64,000 bases of DNA from NCBI RefSeq assembly GCF_000372365.1, contig NZ_AQUU01000014.1, positions 16,654 to 80,653 on the forward strand, given 5' to 3'. The position numbers and the translations under genes were made by a program. Source of the stretch: Aggregatibacter actinomycetemcomitans DSM 8324. Its GTDB lineage: Bacteria > Pseudomonadota > Gammaproteobacteria > Enterobacterales > Pasteurellaceae. A model generated the notes under the pieces. That model was not told the origin of the DNA, did no database searches, and saw only the letters and a list, made by a program, of their open reading frames with translations. Shown here one piece after another: positions 41,385-52,624 of this stretch; the first letter of the stretch is position 1, and each line of letters begins with the position of its first letter.

Positions 41385-41386
41385 TA

Positions 41387-42510
41387 ATGTCCAGTATTGA
41401 GAATATAAAAACAGAATTTGAATTTAATTATGTTCAAAAAGGTGAGGCTGGTATCGAAAGTCCACCTTTTTTATTGCCTTCAAAATCATCAGTAGCCAAG
41501 GCTGGCGATTATTTAAGAAAAATATCTCAAAGCAATAATGAAGAAATAGATCAAAAAAAATTAATACGCTTTATTACTATACTAGAAACATATAGAAGTT
41601 ACCACTCATATAATATTTCAGTTTTTGAAAGACTACTGAATAAGAAAATTCAGAGATTAAATCTATATGATAAATGTATCATATCTTCGCGCTCAAAAAG
41701 GTTTTCTTCAATTATACAAAAATTAAAAAGATTTCCTGATATGAAATTATCTCGAATGGGAGATTTAGCTGGAGTTAGAATAATTTTAAAGAATATGGAT
41801 GCATTGAGAGTGTTTGTTAGTGATAATTCAAATACAATCTGTGAACTTAGGAAGGAAAATTTCTTCTGTTATGTAAATAAAACGCATGGTTATATAGAAA
41901 CTCCTAAAAAGATGGGTATAGAAGTGTACATCAAGTATTTGAAGATAAAAATTATAAACTAAAATTAGAGTTGCAAATTAGAACTCAGTTACAACATGAG
42001 TGGGCAACCATAGTTGAAATATTGGGCTCTTTGATGAAAACATCATTTAAAGTTGGACAAGGTGATGAGGGAATAAGATTATTTTTGAAATTATGTAGTG
42101 CATTATTTTCTTATCAGGAAGATACTCCAATAATAGAAGAGTTTAATAATTTTTCTGTTGTGCAAATATGTGAAAAAATAAAAGAGTTAGATTCAAAATT
42201 AGGTGTAATAGATAAACTAAAAAGCGTTAGTGCTATTGATGTAGAACATAACCCTAGTGCAGCATATTATTTGTTAATATTAGATTTAAAAAAACATAAT
42301 ACTGAAATTAAAACTTTTAATGAGAATGAGAAATTTAAAGCTGAGCAGGTATACTCCCATTATGAACAAGATTCTTTTAAGAATGAATTTCTTGATGTGG
42401 TGCTAGTTTCGGTTGATGATGTAAACCAATTAAAAGATGCGTACCCTAATTATTTCTTAGATACAACTAGCTTCATAAATAGAATGGAAAACTTACTAAT
42501 GAATAGATAG
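41387..42510 (+). pseudogene. RelA/SpoT-domain toxin (toxSAS-like), frameshifted at an A tract
   Basis: A small alarmone-synthetase-like protein of about 374 residues if joined. The first frame (191 residues) has LLPSKSSVAKAGDYLRK and the synthetase motif LSRMGDLAGVRIIL. At a run of five A (41906-41910) it leaves frame; a sixth A would give PKKDGYRSVHQVFEDKNYK, containing the canonical YRSVH loop. The second frame continues with LELQIRTQLQHEWATIVE and SYQEDTP. RelA/SpoT toxins paired with Panacea antitoxins halt growth by making alarmones or by pyrophosphorylating tRNA. The DNA is much more AT-rich than its neighbours and lacks uptake signals. As sequenced, no complete enzyme is made. Confidence 0.87.
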
Positions 42511-42621
42511 TAATTTTTTTGTTGCATACACTTCGTTTCTCCAAATAATTTCAAGTCCAATTCCCGTACTTGCCCTCGGCTTTTAAAGCCTATAAAGTGC
42601 GGTCGTTTTTTCCGGCGTTTT

Positions 42622-44663
<2,042 letters not shown>

Positions 44664-44748
44664 ATTGCGGCGTATCCTTAACTTAACTCGAAATTGCAAG
44701 AATGATATACTAGCGCGCAATTTTTAGCGAACAAAAGAGACATTTTTT

Positions 44749-46119
44749 ATGACAACTCAAGCACTCAGCGTAGTAATTCTGGCCGCCGGCAAAGGCACCC
44801 GTATGTATTCCGATTTGCCGAAAGTGTTGCACCCTATTGCGGGCAAACCCATGGTGAAACACGTCATCGACACCGCTAAACAACTCGGCGCGCGCAATAT
44901 TCATTTGGTTTACGGACACGGCGGCGATTTAATACAACAACGCTTGGCGGGCGAACCGGTGAACTGGGTGTTGCAAACGGAACAACTCGGCACAGGTCAT
45001 GCCATGCAACAGGCGGCGCCGTTTTTTGCCGATGACGAAAACATTTTAATGCTCTATGGCGATGCGCCTTTGATTACTAAAGACACCTTGGAAAAACTCA
45101 TTGCCGCCAAACCGGACAACGGCATTGCCTTGTTAACGGTCGTGTTGGACAACCCGACGGGTTACGGTCGCATTTTGCGCGAAAATGGCAATGTCGTTGG
45201 CATTGTGGAACAAAAAGATGCCAACGTGGAACAGCTTAACATTCAGGAAGTGAACACCGGCGTGATGGTGTCCGACGGCGCATCCTTCAAAAAATGGCTG
45301 GCGCAGCTGGATAACAACAACGCGCAAGGCGAATACTACATGACCGATGTTATCGCCTTGGCAAATCGCGACGGTTGCCAAGTGGCGGCGGTGCAAGCGG
45401 TGGATTTAATGGAAGTGGAAGGCGCGAATAATCGCCTGCAACTGACCGCACTTGAGCAATATTTCCAACAAAAACAGGCACGCGAATTATTGCTGGCGGG
45501 CGTGATGTTATTGGATCCGAACAGCTTCAAACTGCGCGGCGAATTGAGCCACGGCAAAGACGTGGAAATCGACATGAACGTGATTTTAAACGGCAAAGTG
45601 CGGTTAGGAAATCGGGTGAAAATCGGTGCAGGTTGTGTGTTGACTAACTGCGACATCGGCGATGACGTGGAAATCAAACCGTATTCCGTGCTGGAAGATG
45701 CCTCCGTAGGCGCCAATGCCGCCATCGGACCGTTCTCCCGCTTACGTCCGGGCGCCGACTTGGCGGAAAACACCCACGTGGGCAATTTCGTGGAAATCAA
45801 AAAAGCGTACATCGGCAAAGGCTCCAAAGTGAACCACTTAACCTATGTGGGCGACGCGGAAATTGGCAAAGATTGTAACATAGGCGCAGGCGTGATCACC
45901 TGTAACTACGACGGCGCCAACAAATTCAAAACCACTATCGGTGACAACGTGTTTGTCGGCTCCGACAGCCAACTCGTCGCCCCGGTCACCATCGAAAGCG
46001 GCGCTACCATCGGCGCAGGCTCCACCATCCGCTACGACGTCAAACGCGACGAACTGGTCACCACCCGCGTTCCGCAAAAACACGTCCAAGGCTGGGAAAG
46101 ACCGACGAAGAAAAAATAA
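44749..46119 (+). CDS. glmU: Bifunctional N-acetylglucosamine-1-phosphate uridyltransferase / glucosamine-1-phosphate acetyltransferase GlmU
   Basis: Makes UDP-GlcNAc for peptidoglycan and lipopolysaccharide. The N-terminal uridyltransferase has [19 protein letters not shown]; the C-terminal half is a left-handed beta helix with acetyltransferase residues around [12 protein letters not shown] and [13 protein letters not shown]. The length is 456 residues. It is divergent from anmK, grouping three amino-sugar enzymes. Confidence 0.98.
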   Translation: MTTQALSVVILAAGKGTRMYSDLPKVLHPIAGKPMVKHVIDTAKQLGARNIHLVYGHGGDLIQQRLAGEPVNWVLQTEQLGTGHAMQQAAPFFADDENILMLYGDAPLITKDTLEKLIAAKPDNGIALLTVVLDNPTGYGRILRENGNVVGIVEQKDANVEQLNIQEVNTGVMVSDGASFKKWLAQLDNNNAQGEYYMTDVIALANRDGCQVAAVQAVDLMEVEGANNRLQLTALEQYFQQKQARELLLAGVMLLDPNSFKLRGELSHGKDVEIDMNVILNGKVRLGNRVKIGAGCVLTNCDIGDDVEIKPYSVLEDASVGANAAIGPFSRLRPGADLAENTHVGNFVEIKKAYIGKGSKVNHLTYVGDAEIGKDCNIGAGVITCNYDGANKFKTTIGDNVFVGSDSQLVAPVTIESGATIGAGSTIRYDVKRDELVTTRVPQKHVQGWERPTKKK

Positions 46120-46136
46120 TCCATTGATTTGAATAG

Positions 46137-46174
46137 AAAAGAGCAACATAGCTTGGCTGTGTTGCTCTTTTTTT
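46137..46174 (+). terminator. Strong terminator after glmU
   Basis: AAAAGAGCAACATAGC and GCTGTGTTGCTCTTTT, with a 3-base loop and a run of about ten T. Confidence 0.92.
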
Positions 46175-46195
46175 TTTAGGGAAATGCCGGACATA

Positions 46196-46237
46196 AAAAG
46201 TGCGGTGAAAATTCACAGCGTTTTTCAACCGCACTTT
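46196..46237. terminator. Paired uptake-signal hairpin after the DUF218 gene
   Basis: AAAAGTGCGGT and ACCGCACTTT lie about 20 bases apart, downstream of the minus-strand gene at 46271. Confidence 0.65.
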
Positions 46238-46270
46238 GGCTCGGGATGCGACCCAATTTGCATTACAGAA

Positions 46271-47362
46271 TTAATCTTGTAGTGCTCCGCTATTAAACAT
46301 TGGCAAGCCCATGGTTTTCAGGCTGTCGTGATAGATTCCCAATAAATCTTTTTCACTCACTTTTTGTAATTCGTCTAACGGTTTGTCTAGCGCCGCCACC
46401 GTTTCGATTTTGATGTTTTGCGGACCGGATTCCAAGGCGGCGATTTCAAACAACGCCTGACCGCGCCGCACATGGCTACCGGAGCTGATGAGGGAGGCGT
46501 GTTTGATATGGTGTTTCGCCAAGGCGTAACGGGAAAATAACGCATTTTCCACCGTTGAACGGGCGTAATTGTCGGCATAAATGCGTTTGGCATCGATGCC
46601 TTTGTTAATCAGCCATTGTTTCATTAATGCCCCTTCCGTACGATTATTTTGCGGCACGCCGCCGGTGACAATAATCAATGCATCAGGATTTTGTTTGGCG
46701 ATTTCCAAGGTTTTTTCCAAACGCTGAATCAAAATGTCGTGCATACTGCCGTCCGGATTTAACGCATAACCCAAGGTAATAATGGCGGAATCCGCCGGCA
46801 ATTTATTCGCCAATTTATCGCTAATCGGTTGGCTTGCGGCGTTATCAATAATCTTGAAGACCTGCTCCAGTTCCGCTGCTTTTTGCGGTGCCAGCGCTTT
46901 TAAGCGGGTGAAGTATTTGTCGGTTTCCCCTTGGTTTTGTTTAAAACGATTCCACGCGGTTAAATAAATATGTGCTTTCACATCATCAGGCGCCACCGTG
47001 AGCACTTTTTGGTAAAGCTCGATGGCTTTGTCCGTATTGCCGTTGTAAATGTTGGCATTTGCTGCGCCGAACAGAAAATCAACGCGGTAAGGTTCCAATT
47101 CATAGGCTTCCAACAAAATCGCGGCAATGCGTTCCATGTTGCTTGGCAATTTTGCGGTAAAGCCCGCATTGGACACCCGCGCCGGTGAATTTTGGATTTT
47201 CACCGCCTGCGCGATTAAATCATCCACCACCTGCCGTTGGGTGAGTAACTGTTGATAGTTTACCTGCGGTTCCAACACGGCTAACGGTTGTGTATTTGCC
47301 ATGGTATTAAAAGCTAACGCGGAAATCATGGCAAACAATGAAATTTTTAAGGTTTTATTCAT
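46271..47362 (-). CDS. Exported TPR plus DUF218 (YdcF/ElyC/SanA-type) protein
   Basis: A 363-residue protein with a signal peptide (MNKTLKISLFAMISALAFN, cut after TMA). Residues about 90-170 hold TPR-like helices (EPYRVDFLFGAANANIYNGN, AIELYQKVLTVAPDD). The C-terminal DUF218 domain has IITLGYALNPDGS, VTGGVPQNNRTEG, YADNYARSTVENALFSRY and SSGSHVRRGQ. DUF218 proteins are linked to envelope polysaccharide precursor control, but no function is proven for this TPR fusion. It stands alone; a CRP-like TGTGATCT is upstream near 47425-47440. Confidence 0.8.
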   Translation of the reverse strand: MNKTLKISLFAMISALAFNTMANTQPLAVLEPQVNYQQLLTQRQVVDDLIAQAVKIQNSPARVSNAGFTAKLPSNMERIAAILLEAYELEPYRVDFLFGAANANIYNGNTDKAIELYQKVLTVAPDDVKAHIYLTAWNRFKQNQGETDKYFTRLKALAPQKAAELEQVFKIIDNAASQPISDKLANKLPADSAIITLGYALNPDGSMHDILIQRLEKTLEIAKQNPDALIIVTGGVPQNNRTEGALMKQWLINKGIDAKRIYADNYARSTVENALFSRYALAKHHIKHASLISSGSHVRRGQALFEIAALESGPQNIKIETVAALDKPLDELQKVSEKDLLGIYHDSLKTMGLPMFNSGALQD

Positions 47363-47458
47363 CTGATTCTCCTTGGATTGGTGTTTATAAAGATAGTGTA
47401 TTGCAATTGCATTTAAAAACCACGATTTAGATCACATTTTGAGGTTTTTCTGTGTGAA

Positions 47459-47484
47459 AAAACGCCATGATGATCATGGCGTTT
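47459..47484 (-). terminator. Terminator of the deoC-deoR operon
   Basis: AAACGCCATGAT and ATCATGGCGTTT form a near-perfect palindrome, followed on the minus strand by TTTTTT. Confidence 0.85.
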
Positions 47485-47499
47485 GGGTTCCCTTTCACT

Positions 47500-48249
47500 T
47501 TATTTCACTAACATCTTCGGCACCTCACCAAAGCCCGCCGGTAGCGGTTGGTTGGAGATCAGCAGATCAAATTGTGCCAATTCGCCGATATAGGCTTGTT
47601 GGATTTTATGCACTTTATGGTGATCAAAAACCAAAATGGCCAGTTGGGTTTTTGCCATGGCTTTTTGCTTCACTTTCGCTTCATCCACGCTAAAGCAGGT
47701 CACACCTTTTTTTATATCGATACCTGAGGCGGAAATAAAGGCTTTGGTGGTGCAAATGGCGTCCAGTTCGCTGTGTAATTGCACGGAAGTCAGGAAAGAA
47801 TTGTGGCGCGAATAATGTCCGCCGCACAGAATCACTTCGCAGTGCGGTTTGTCCTGCAACGCCATAAAACTATTGATGGAGCAACAAAGTGCGGTGAATT
47901 TTATCTGCGGATCGATTTGCGAAATGATAAACGGAATGGTGCTACCGCAATCGAAGAACACGGTATCTCCGTCCTTGACGAGATTGGCGGCGAGTTTACC
48001 GAGCCACATTTTTTCCGTAATGTGGCGCGTTTGTTGGTCAAAAATCTGATAATGATTGCCGCTTTTTTGTGGGTTCATCACGATATAGCCGCCCAATAAC
48101 ACCACATTGCCGCTGTCGGAACTTAAATCCCGACGTAAAGTCATTTCCGACACATCAAGCATTTGTGCCGCGTCGCGCAGATGGATTTTATCTGTTTGTT
48201 TGAGCAAAAATTCCAGTTTTTGTACCCGTGAGGTTTGTTTTTTCTCCAT
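47500..48249 (-). CDS. deoR: DeoR-family repressor of deoxynucleoside catabolism
   Basis: A 249-residue regulator. The N-terminal helix-turn-helix is RDAAQMLDVSEMTLRRDLSS; the sugar-phosphate-sensing domain has DTVFFDCGSTIPFI and FISASGIDIKKGVTC. Its closest resemblance is to E. coli DeoR, and it lies 27 bases after deoC on the same strand, supporting control of deoxyribose-phosphate use. Confidence 0.93.
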   Translation of the reverse strand: MEKKQTSRVQKLEFLLKQTDKIHLRDAAQMLDVSEMTLRRDLSSDSGNVVLLGGYIVMNPQKSGNHYQIFDQQTRHITEKMWLGKLAANLVKDGDTVFFDCGSTIPFIISQIDPQIKFTALCCSINSFMALQDKPHCEVILCGGHYSRHNSFLTSVQLHSELDAICTTKAFISASGIDIKKGVTCFSVDEAKVKQKAMAKTQLAILVFDHHKVHKIQQAYIGELAQFDLLISNQPLPAGFGEVPKMLVK

Positions 48250-48276
48250 GCTGTGCTGTCTTTCCTAACGTATTGA

Positions 48277-48948
48277 TTAATAAGGGCTGCCGGAGTCCTG
48301 TAAGCCGTGAATAATGGCGATGCCTGCGCTGGCGCCGATACGGGTTGCGCCCGCTTCAATCATGGCTAACGCGGTTTGCGTATCGCGAATCCCGCCGGAG
48401 GCTTTTACGCCGATGTTACCCACGGTTTGTTTCATTAACGCTACATCTTCCACGGTGGCGCCGCCTTTATTGAAACCGGTAGAGGTTTTCACAAACGCCA
48501 CATTTAACCCTTTGCAGATTTCGCAGGCGCGTACGATTTCTTTTTTGGTTAGCAGACAGGTTTCCAAGATCACTTTTAACGGCGTGCCATAGCAGGCGGC
48601 AAGTACGCCCTGAATATCCGCTTTTACCGCGTCCCACTTACCGGATTTAATCCACCCCACGTTGATCACCATATCGATTTCATTGGCGCCGGCGGCAATG
48701 GCTTCTTTGGTTTCAAAGGCTTTCACGGAGGTGAGATTCGCTCCCAACGGAAACCCTACTACCGTACAAATTTTCACATCGGAACCGGCAAGTTTTTGTT
48801 TTGCCAACGGAATATGGCAGGAATTAATACAAACGGAAAAGAAATGATGTTCAAGGGCTTCATCACACAGTTTCAAAATATCTGCCTCGGTTTTCTCGGC
48901 TGTGAGGGCGGTGTGGTCGATATAATGGGCGATTTGTTTTGCGTTCAT
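48277..48948 (-). CDS. deoC: Deoxyribose-phosphate aldolase DeoC
   Basis: Cleaves 2-deoxyribose-5-phosphate to glyceraldehyde-3-phosphate and acetaldehyde. The Schiff-base Lys is in [17 protein letters not shown]; the phosphate site is around [10 protein letters not shown]. The length is 223 residues. It starts [19 protein letters not shown] with AAGGAG upstream and is first in the deoC-deoR operon. Confidence 0.97.
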   Translation of the reverse strand: MNAKQIAHYIDHTALTAEKTEADILKLCDEALEHHFFSVCINSCHIPLAKQKLAGSDVKICTVVGFPLGANLTSVKAFETKEAIAAGANEIDMVINVGWIKSGKWDAVKADIQGVLAACYGTPLKVILETCLLTKKEIVRACEICKGLNVAFVKTSTGFNKGGATVEDVALMKQTVGNIGVKASGGIRDTQTALAMIEAGATRIGASAGIAIIHGLQDSGSPY

Positions 48949-49008
48949 TGGTAACTCCTTACTGCAACAATTAATTAAGGGAATTATAGCGAAAATAAAT
49001 TTTAGGAA

Positions 49009-49024
49009 CGTGATCTGTATAACA
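49009..49024. promoter_or_regulatory. CRP-like site upstream of deoC
   Basis: CGTGA-tctgta-TAACA matches 8 of 10 conserved positions of the CRP site. Deoxynucleoside genes are commonly CRP-controlled, which fits. Confidence 0.35.
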
Positions 49025-49111
49025 TTTTTGAGGTTTTTTATTGGGTAGGGGGATTTTTGTGAGATTTGTAACAGTGAGGAGAAAGAAAAGTGATCTACCC
49101 TACCAAAAAAA

Positions 49112-49860
49112 ACTGGACACCTAATTTGAGGTGCAGATTATGTCTTACTCTTACCAATTTCGTTTAAAAATTATCAAGCCGGTCACCGAGCAGGATTTCG
49201 GTATATGAGAGGTGGCTAAATTTCATCAGATTTCTCGTTCTCAAGTCATTTATTGGAAAAGCCTTTCGTGAAAGAGGGCTTGATGGCGTAAAATCGCCTT
49301 ATACAAACCTAAAACCTCCAAAATTCTGAAACCCCAAATGAAAAGAACGCAGATTGAAGTGGCTGAAACAAGTGACTTTTCACCACAAGCCTTTAAAAAA
49401 CTGAAACGGGAACCCGCCCTTGCAAAAGCGGAGATTGATTATCTGAAAAAGTTAGGGCAATTGGACGATCAAAAACGATGGCAGAAAAAAGAAAAGTCAT
49501 CAAAAAGTTAAAGGAAAAGCAAGGTTATAGCCGGGGGAATTTCGGCATTGATGGACTTAGCGAACCGAGAAATTATTGTCTATAATTTTGCTACGCGCCC
49601 AAAGTTTTGTTTGATAAAAAAGGTATTAGAAGAGGGGCTTCGCCGTCTTAAGCCGACAGGCTGTCGGATTATTCACAGCGACCAAGGTGTGTGGTACGGC
49701 AGAATGAGTGAATATGTTGGAAGGGAAAGCCATACAAAGCATGAACCGCCGAGGAAATTGCTACGACAATGCCGTGATTGAAAGTTTTTTGCTATCTTGA
49801 AATCAGAATGTTTTTACTCACACACTTACACGTCTATTGTTGAATTACAGGCCTAAATGC
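49112..49860 (+). mobile_element. Decayed IS3-family insertion sequence
   Basis: The left end TGGACACCTAATTTGAGGTGC is a typical IS3/IS150-like terminus (at about 49116-49137). OrfA begins MSYSYQFRLKIIKPVTEQDF at 49139 and is broken by stops. The OrfB remains include KEKQGYSRGNFGI, then NREIIVYNFATRPKFCLI, RIIHSDQG and NCYDNAVIESFFAILKSE in several frames. The middle of the DDE domain is missing and no right inverted repeat is found. It cannot transpose on its own. Confidence 0.85.
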
Positions 49861-50231
49861 TTATTTTACACCGCACTTTGGTGATTTCTAATTACTTGGT
49901 TTTTATTTAGCACCATTAATCTATGGGATTGGGATTTTTTGGGCTGGTTATTAAAGTATAGGGGCTGTACTAGATAACTAGACTACTGTTTTACCAGCGG
50001 GGATCATCTGAATTATCACTGATGAACCTTGTTAATGCCAGGTTTCTATAATTCACTACTTAGTTCGTATAACTAAAATCCAAAGTGCCTATAAAAATGG
50101 TAGTAATTAGAAGGTCTTTGAACACTATAAAAAGAAGTCGGGCAGCTTATAAATTTAACCCCATGCAAGTGGCAACCATCAAAAGATGATAATAGCTAAG
50201 AATGTGAAAATTTGTTGTAAACCGCGCGTCT
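49861..50231. other. Non-coding stretch between two IS remnants
   Basis: Contains an uptake signal at about 49870 (ACCGCACTTTGG) and no open frame or structure I can support. It may be the scarred remains of an older gene or IS. Confidence 0.5.
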
Positions 50232-50269
50232 ATGATCTGCACCCCAAAAGTTGGACAGATTACTAACCC

Positions 50270-50874
50270 TAAGTTAAATATTGAGCTCTCTACTGTACAG
50301 GCTCAAATTGTTTAACTTAGGCTTAATGCACTCCTCGTTATAATAACGAATAGATTCATATATCGCCCGTTTTGACTCATCAATGTTTTTAACTCGTTAG
50401 GAATAAAACACTTCTACTTCAACGTGCTGAAAAAAACGCTCTATCACGGCATTGTCATAGCAATTTCCACGCCGACTCATGCTCTTCTGTATGGCATAAG
50501 GCGAATCATCATCCCGAATCAACATCTTACTCTCCACCCAAAGTTCGGTCACATCCGTCACCCATTTCTCCTTTAACTTTGTAGCAGATAAAAGTTGCGT
50601 TGCAGTAAATTTGGTGCAATACGGCTCGTTTCCCCGCGTTCTTACGTCGTTTCACCTTCACACAAGAACGTATCCCCAATGCCCGCATGTGCGACAACAC
50701 CGTTTTGCCACTGAGGAATATTCCTTCTTTTCGCAGTTTTATCCGAATCATTCGATACCCGTCGCGCCCTTCGTTTTGCTGATAAAGGGCTAAAATACGT
50801 TGACGAATGCCACCGTGGTCTTTGGGTTTCGGCGTGTAATAGAAAGTCGAACGGGGGAGACCGATAAGCTTCAA
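50270..50874 (-). pseudogene. IS3-family OrfB transposase, deleted and frameshifted
   Basis: The N-terminal part reads MKLIGLPRSTFYYTPKPKDH, then GRDGYRMIRIKLRKEGI. Near 50550 the frame shifts to WVTDVTELWVESK, and most of the DDE catalytic core is missing. The last part has SMSRRGNCYDNAVIERFFQH, then a stop, then YNEECIKPKLNNLS. It is not functional. Confidence 0.85.
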
Positions 50875-50896
50875 TACGGTGTTGAATGCCGACCTT

Positions 50897-51268
50897 TTAA
50901 CGCGTTGGCGATATTCCTTTTTTCTGTCGGGCTTTTTGTTCGTCCAGCTCCTTGAACTTTTTTAAGATGGTGTTCTCCGCTTCCAAATATTCAATGCGTT
51001 TTAGTAACGCTTTGATATTTTGAGGATTATCGTAAAGTGGCGTTTCTTTTCGCTTTGGCATTTTCGCTTTTCTCGCTGTGGTGTGTTGACGATGTAACCC
51101 ATTGATACCGTATTTTTCAAAGCGTTGCAACCGGACGACAACGGAAGGATGGGTGGCGATATGGAAGTGCTGTGCGGCTTCGCGAATGCCCCAATGTTCT
51201 TCTAAGACAAGCTTGACAGTGTGATATTTGAATTCGATTGAATAATGCTTACCCATAAAAATCTGCAT
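50897..51268 (-). CDS. IS3-family OrfA
   Basis: A 123-residue DNA-binding half of an IS3 transposase. It starts MQIFMGKHYSIEFKYHTVKL; a helix-turn-helix covers WGIREAAQHFHIATHPSVVV, and a leucine-zipper-like helix (ALLKRIEYLEAENTILKKF) is at the C-terminus. It is intact, but its OrfB partner is broken. Confidence 0.9.
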   Translation of the reverse strand: MQIFMGKHYSIEFKYHTVKLVLEEHWGIREAAQHFHIATHPSVVVRLQRFEKYGINGLHRQHTTARKAKMPKRKETPLYDNPQNIKALLKRIEYLEAENTILKKFKELDEQKARQKKGISPTR

Positions 51269-51315
51269 CTTATTAACTAGTTGGGTGTAGTGTCCAACTT
51301 TTGGGTGCAGATCAT

Positions 51316-51444
51316 TTTTTTAGTTAAAAAATTATCTAATTCATCAAACAAATATAATGCCCCTCTAGGAAAACCCTTAGAAGCAAAGGCTCTATTTCTC
51401 ATTGATTGCGTATATTCCATTTGTTCAATTCTCAATCTAATCAT
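51316..51444 (-). pseudogene. Start of an unknown gene cut by the IS element
   Basis: An ATG at 51444 opens MIRLRIEQMEYTQSMRNRAF followed by ASKGFPRGALYLFDELDNF, running straight into the IS inverted repeat after about 43 codons. I do not recognise it and cannot find the rest beyond the element. Confidence 0.45.
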
Positions 51445-51488
51445 TTATCAAATAGTAAAACACTACCACTACTAAAATCGACCGCACT

Positions 51489-51680
51489 TTAAGCCACAAT
51501 CTTCAAATGAAATTGCGGTAAAGCACCTTGCACGGATTGCTCTACAAAATCCGCCCATGTTTGTAATAGCTGAAATCGTTGTTTTAATCTCTCCCCTCTG
51601 TCATACGCGGCTTTTACTCGCTTAATGGCGGCGTTTGCCGTTTGCGTGTTACCAACGCCAATCGTATAACTAAAATTCAA
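51489..51680 (-). CDS. Short hypothetical frame, probably a gene fragment
   Basis: 63 codons from a TTG: NFSYTIGVGNTQTANAAIKR, then VKAAYDRGERLKQRFQLLQ, then TWADFVEQSVQG. It is not recognised with confidence. The composition and the position just downstream of the tmRNA gene, a favoured integration site, suggest a relic of an integrase or element gene (inference). There is no good ribosome site. An uptake signal directly follows the stop. Confidence 0.4.
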   Translation of the reverse strand: MNFSYTIGVGNTQTANAAIKRVKAAYDRGERLKQRFQLLQTWADFVEQSVQGALPQFHLKIVA

Positions 51681-51718
51681 GGCTTTGGTAGTATCTTATA
51701 GGAACGCTTAGGAAATAA

Positions 51719-51753
51719 AAAAGCCCTTGAGGTTAATATTTTCAAGGGCTTTT
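51719..51753 (-). terminator. tmRNA terminator
   Basis: AAAAGCCCTTGA and TCAAGGGCTTTT, with a T-run on the minus strand, downstream of ssrA. Confidence 0.85.
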
Positions 51754-51785
51754 AGGTTTTGTAAAGTTTGCTTTGGACTATGTTT

Positions 51786-52152
51786 TGGTGGAGCTGGGGG
51801 GAGTTGAACCCCCGTCCGAAATTCCTCTGCCGTTAGCACTACACGTTTAGTCCGGTCTTTAAATTCACTTAATCCTGCGGACGGACACGCGACAATTAAG
51901 CTAGTTTGATTTAATTTAATGCTTCGATCCTCAAACGGTGGCTTCCACACGAGCTCGTTTTGGTTTGACTCCGCTTTATCCCCGTCTTACGAGCGGAAGC
52001 TGGGGAGCGAAGGCTAAAGGCAGGTTATTAAGCTGCTAAAGCGTATTGTTCGTCGTTTGCGACTATTTTTTTGCGGTTTATTTACGAGGCCTACCGCACC
52101 TCGACGTGCACTTCGGGCTTCGCTAATCCCGTCGAATCCAGAATCAGCCCCA
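51786..52152 (-). ncRNA. ssrA: Transfer-messenger RNA (tmRNA)
   Basis: Rescues stalled ribosomes. The 5' end GGGGCTGATTCTGGATTCGA is at 52152; the 3' end is a tRNA-like arm with GGGTTCAACTCCC and CCA at 51786. The tag frame encodes ANDEQYALAA and a stop at 52028-52060, the expected Pasteurellaceae tag. The length is about 367 nt. Confidence 0.97.
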
Positions 52153-52234
52153 AATTGCGCTAATGATAGCAAAATATAGCGTTAAATGAAAGATAGTAAA
52201 CCTGCCGTACTTTATGCTGATAAATATCATATCC

Positions 52235-52318
52235 TTAAATGGTAAGCAGATGAGCCATCTCTCGGGATCTTAATAGCGCATGGGATGTCGATCGTGTTAA
52301 TAAATCAGAAAGTGACAT
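52235..52318 (-). CDS. Candidate small protein of 27 residues
   Basis: MSLSDLLTRSTSHALLRSRE then MAHLLTI, preceded by a good AAGGGG site 6 bases before the ATG. It lies between ynbE and the tmRNA gene. I do not recognise it; it may be a chance frame or the remnant of a longer gene. The position is where ydbL is found in E. coli, but the peptide does not resemble YdbL. Confidence 0.3.
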   Translation of the reverse strand: MSLSDLLTRSTSHALLRSREMAHLLTI

Positions 52319-52393
52319 GGTTTCCCCTTTTCATTTTGTGGCGACTTAATTTTCTGCGTAATTATTAGACGATTTGTGATGCGCTAATCCGTT

Positions 52394-52624
52394 TTATTTT
52401 TCCGCCGGCGTTTTGTTCGCTTCAACTGCGCTATTTTCTCCGGCAGTCACTTTGGTTTTTTCATCTATTTTGACGTTAATATTGTGATCCACAATCACGT
52501 TCATATTGATAGTAATGCCTTCTTTGGGCGTATCAAGCTGAATGGTTGGTGTGCAGCCGGCAAGCGCCAATATGGTGGCGGTCAGGCAAAAAAAGTGCGG
52601 TGATTTTTTAAGATGTTTTTTCAT
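52394..52624 (-). CDS. ynbE: YnbE-family lipoprotein
   Basis: A 76-residue outer-membrane lipoprotein. The lipobox is LALAGC; after it TPTIQLDTPKEGITINMNV matches YnbE, followed by a helical tail. It overlaps the end of ydbH by 4 bases. In E. coli YnbE pairs with YdbH to bridge the two membranes for lipid transport. Confidence 0.9.
   Translation of the reverse strand: MKKHLKKSPHFFCLTATILALAGCTPTIQLDTPKEGITINMNVIVDHNINVKIDEKTKVTAGENSAVEANKTPAEK

Larger units (their letters stand above)
50232..51315 (-). mobile_element. Internally deleted IS3-family element with both ends
   Basis: The ends are ATGATCTGCACCCC followed by AAAAGTTGGACA (50232-50256) and the inverse, TGTCCAACTTTTGGGTGCAG followed by ATCAT (51291-51315), near-perfect inverted repeats. 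At 1084 bases it is shorter than a normal IS3 element. OrfA (50897-51268) is complete; OrfB is truncated. It interrupts an unknown reading frame at 51316-51444. No clear target duplication is visible. Confidence 0.87.

Noticed and set aside
49548..49781. A 77-codon frame as an independent gene
   Set aside because: It reads NREIIVYNFATRP and RIIHSDQG and is part of a decayed IS3 OrfB.
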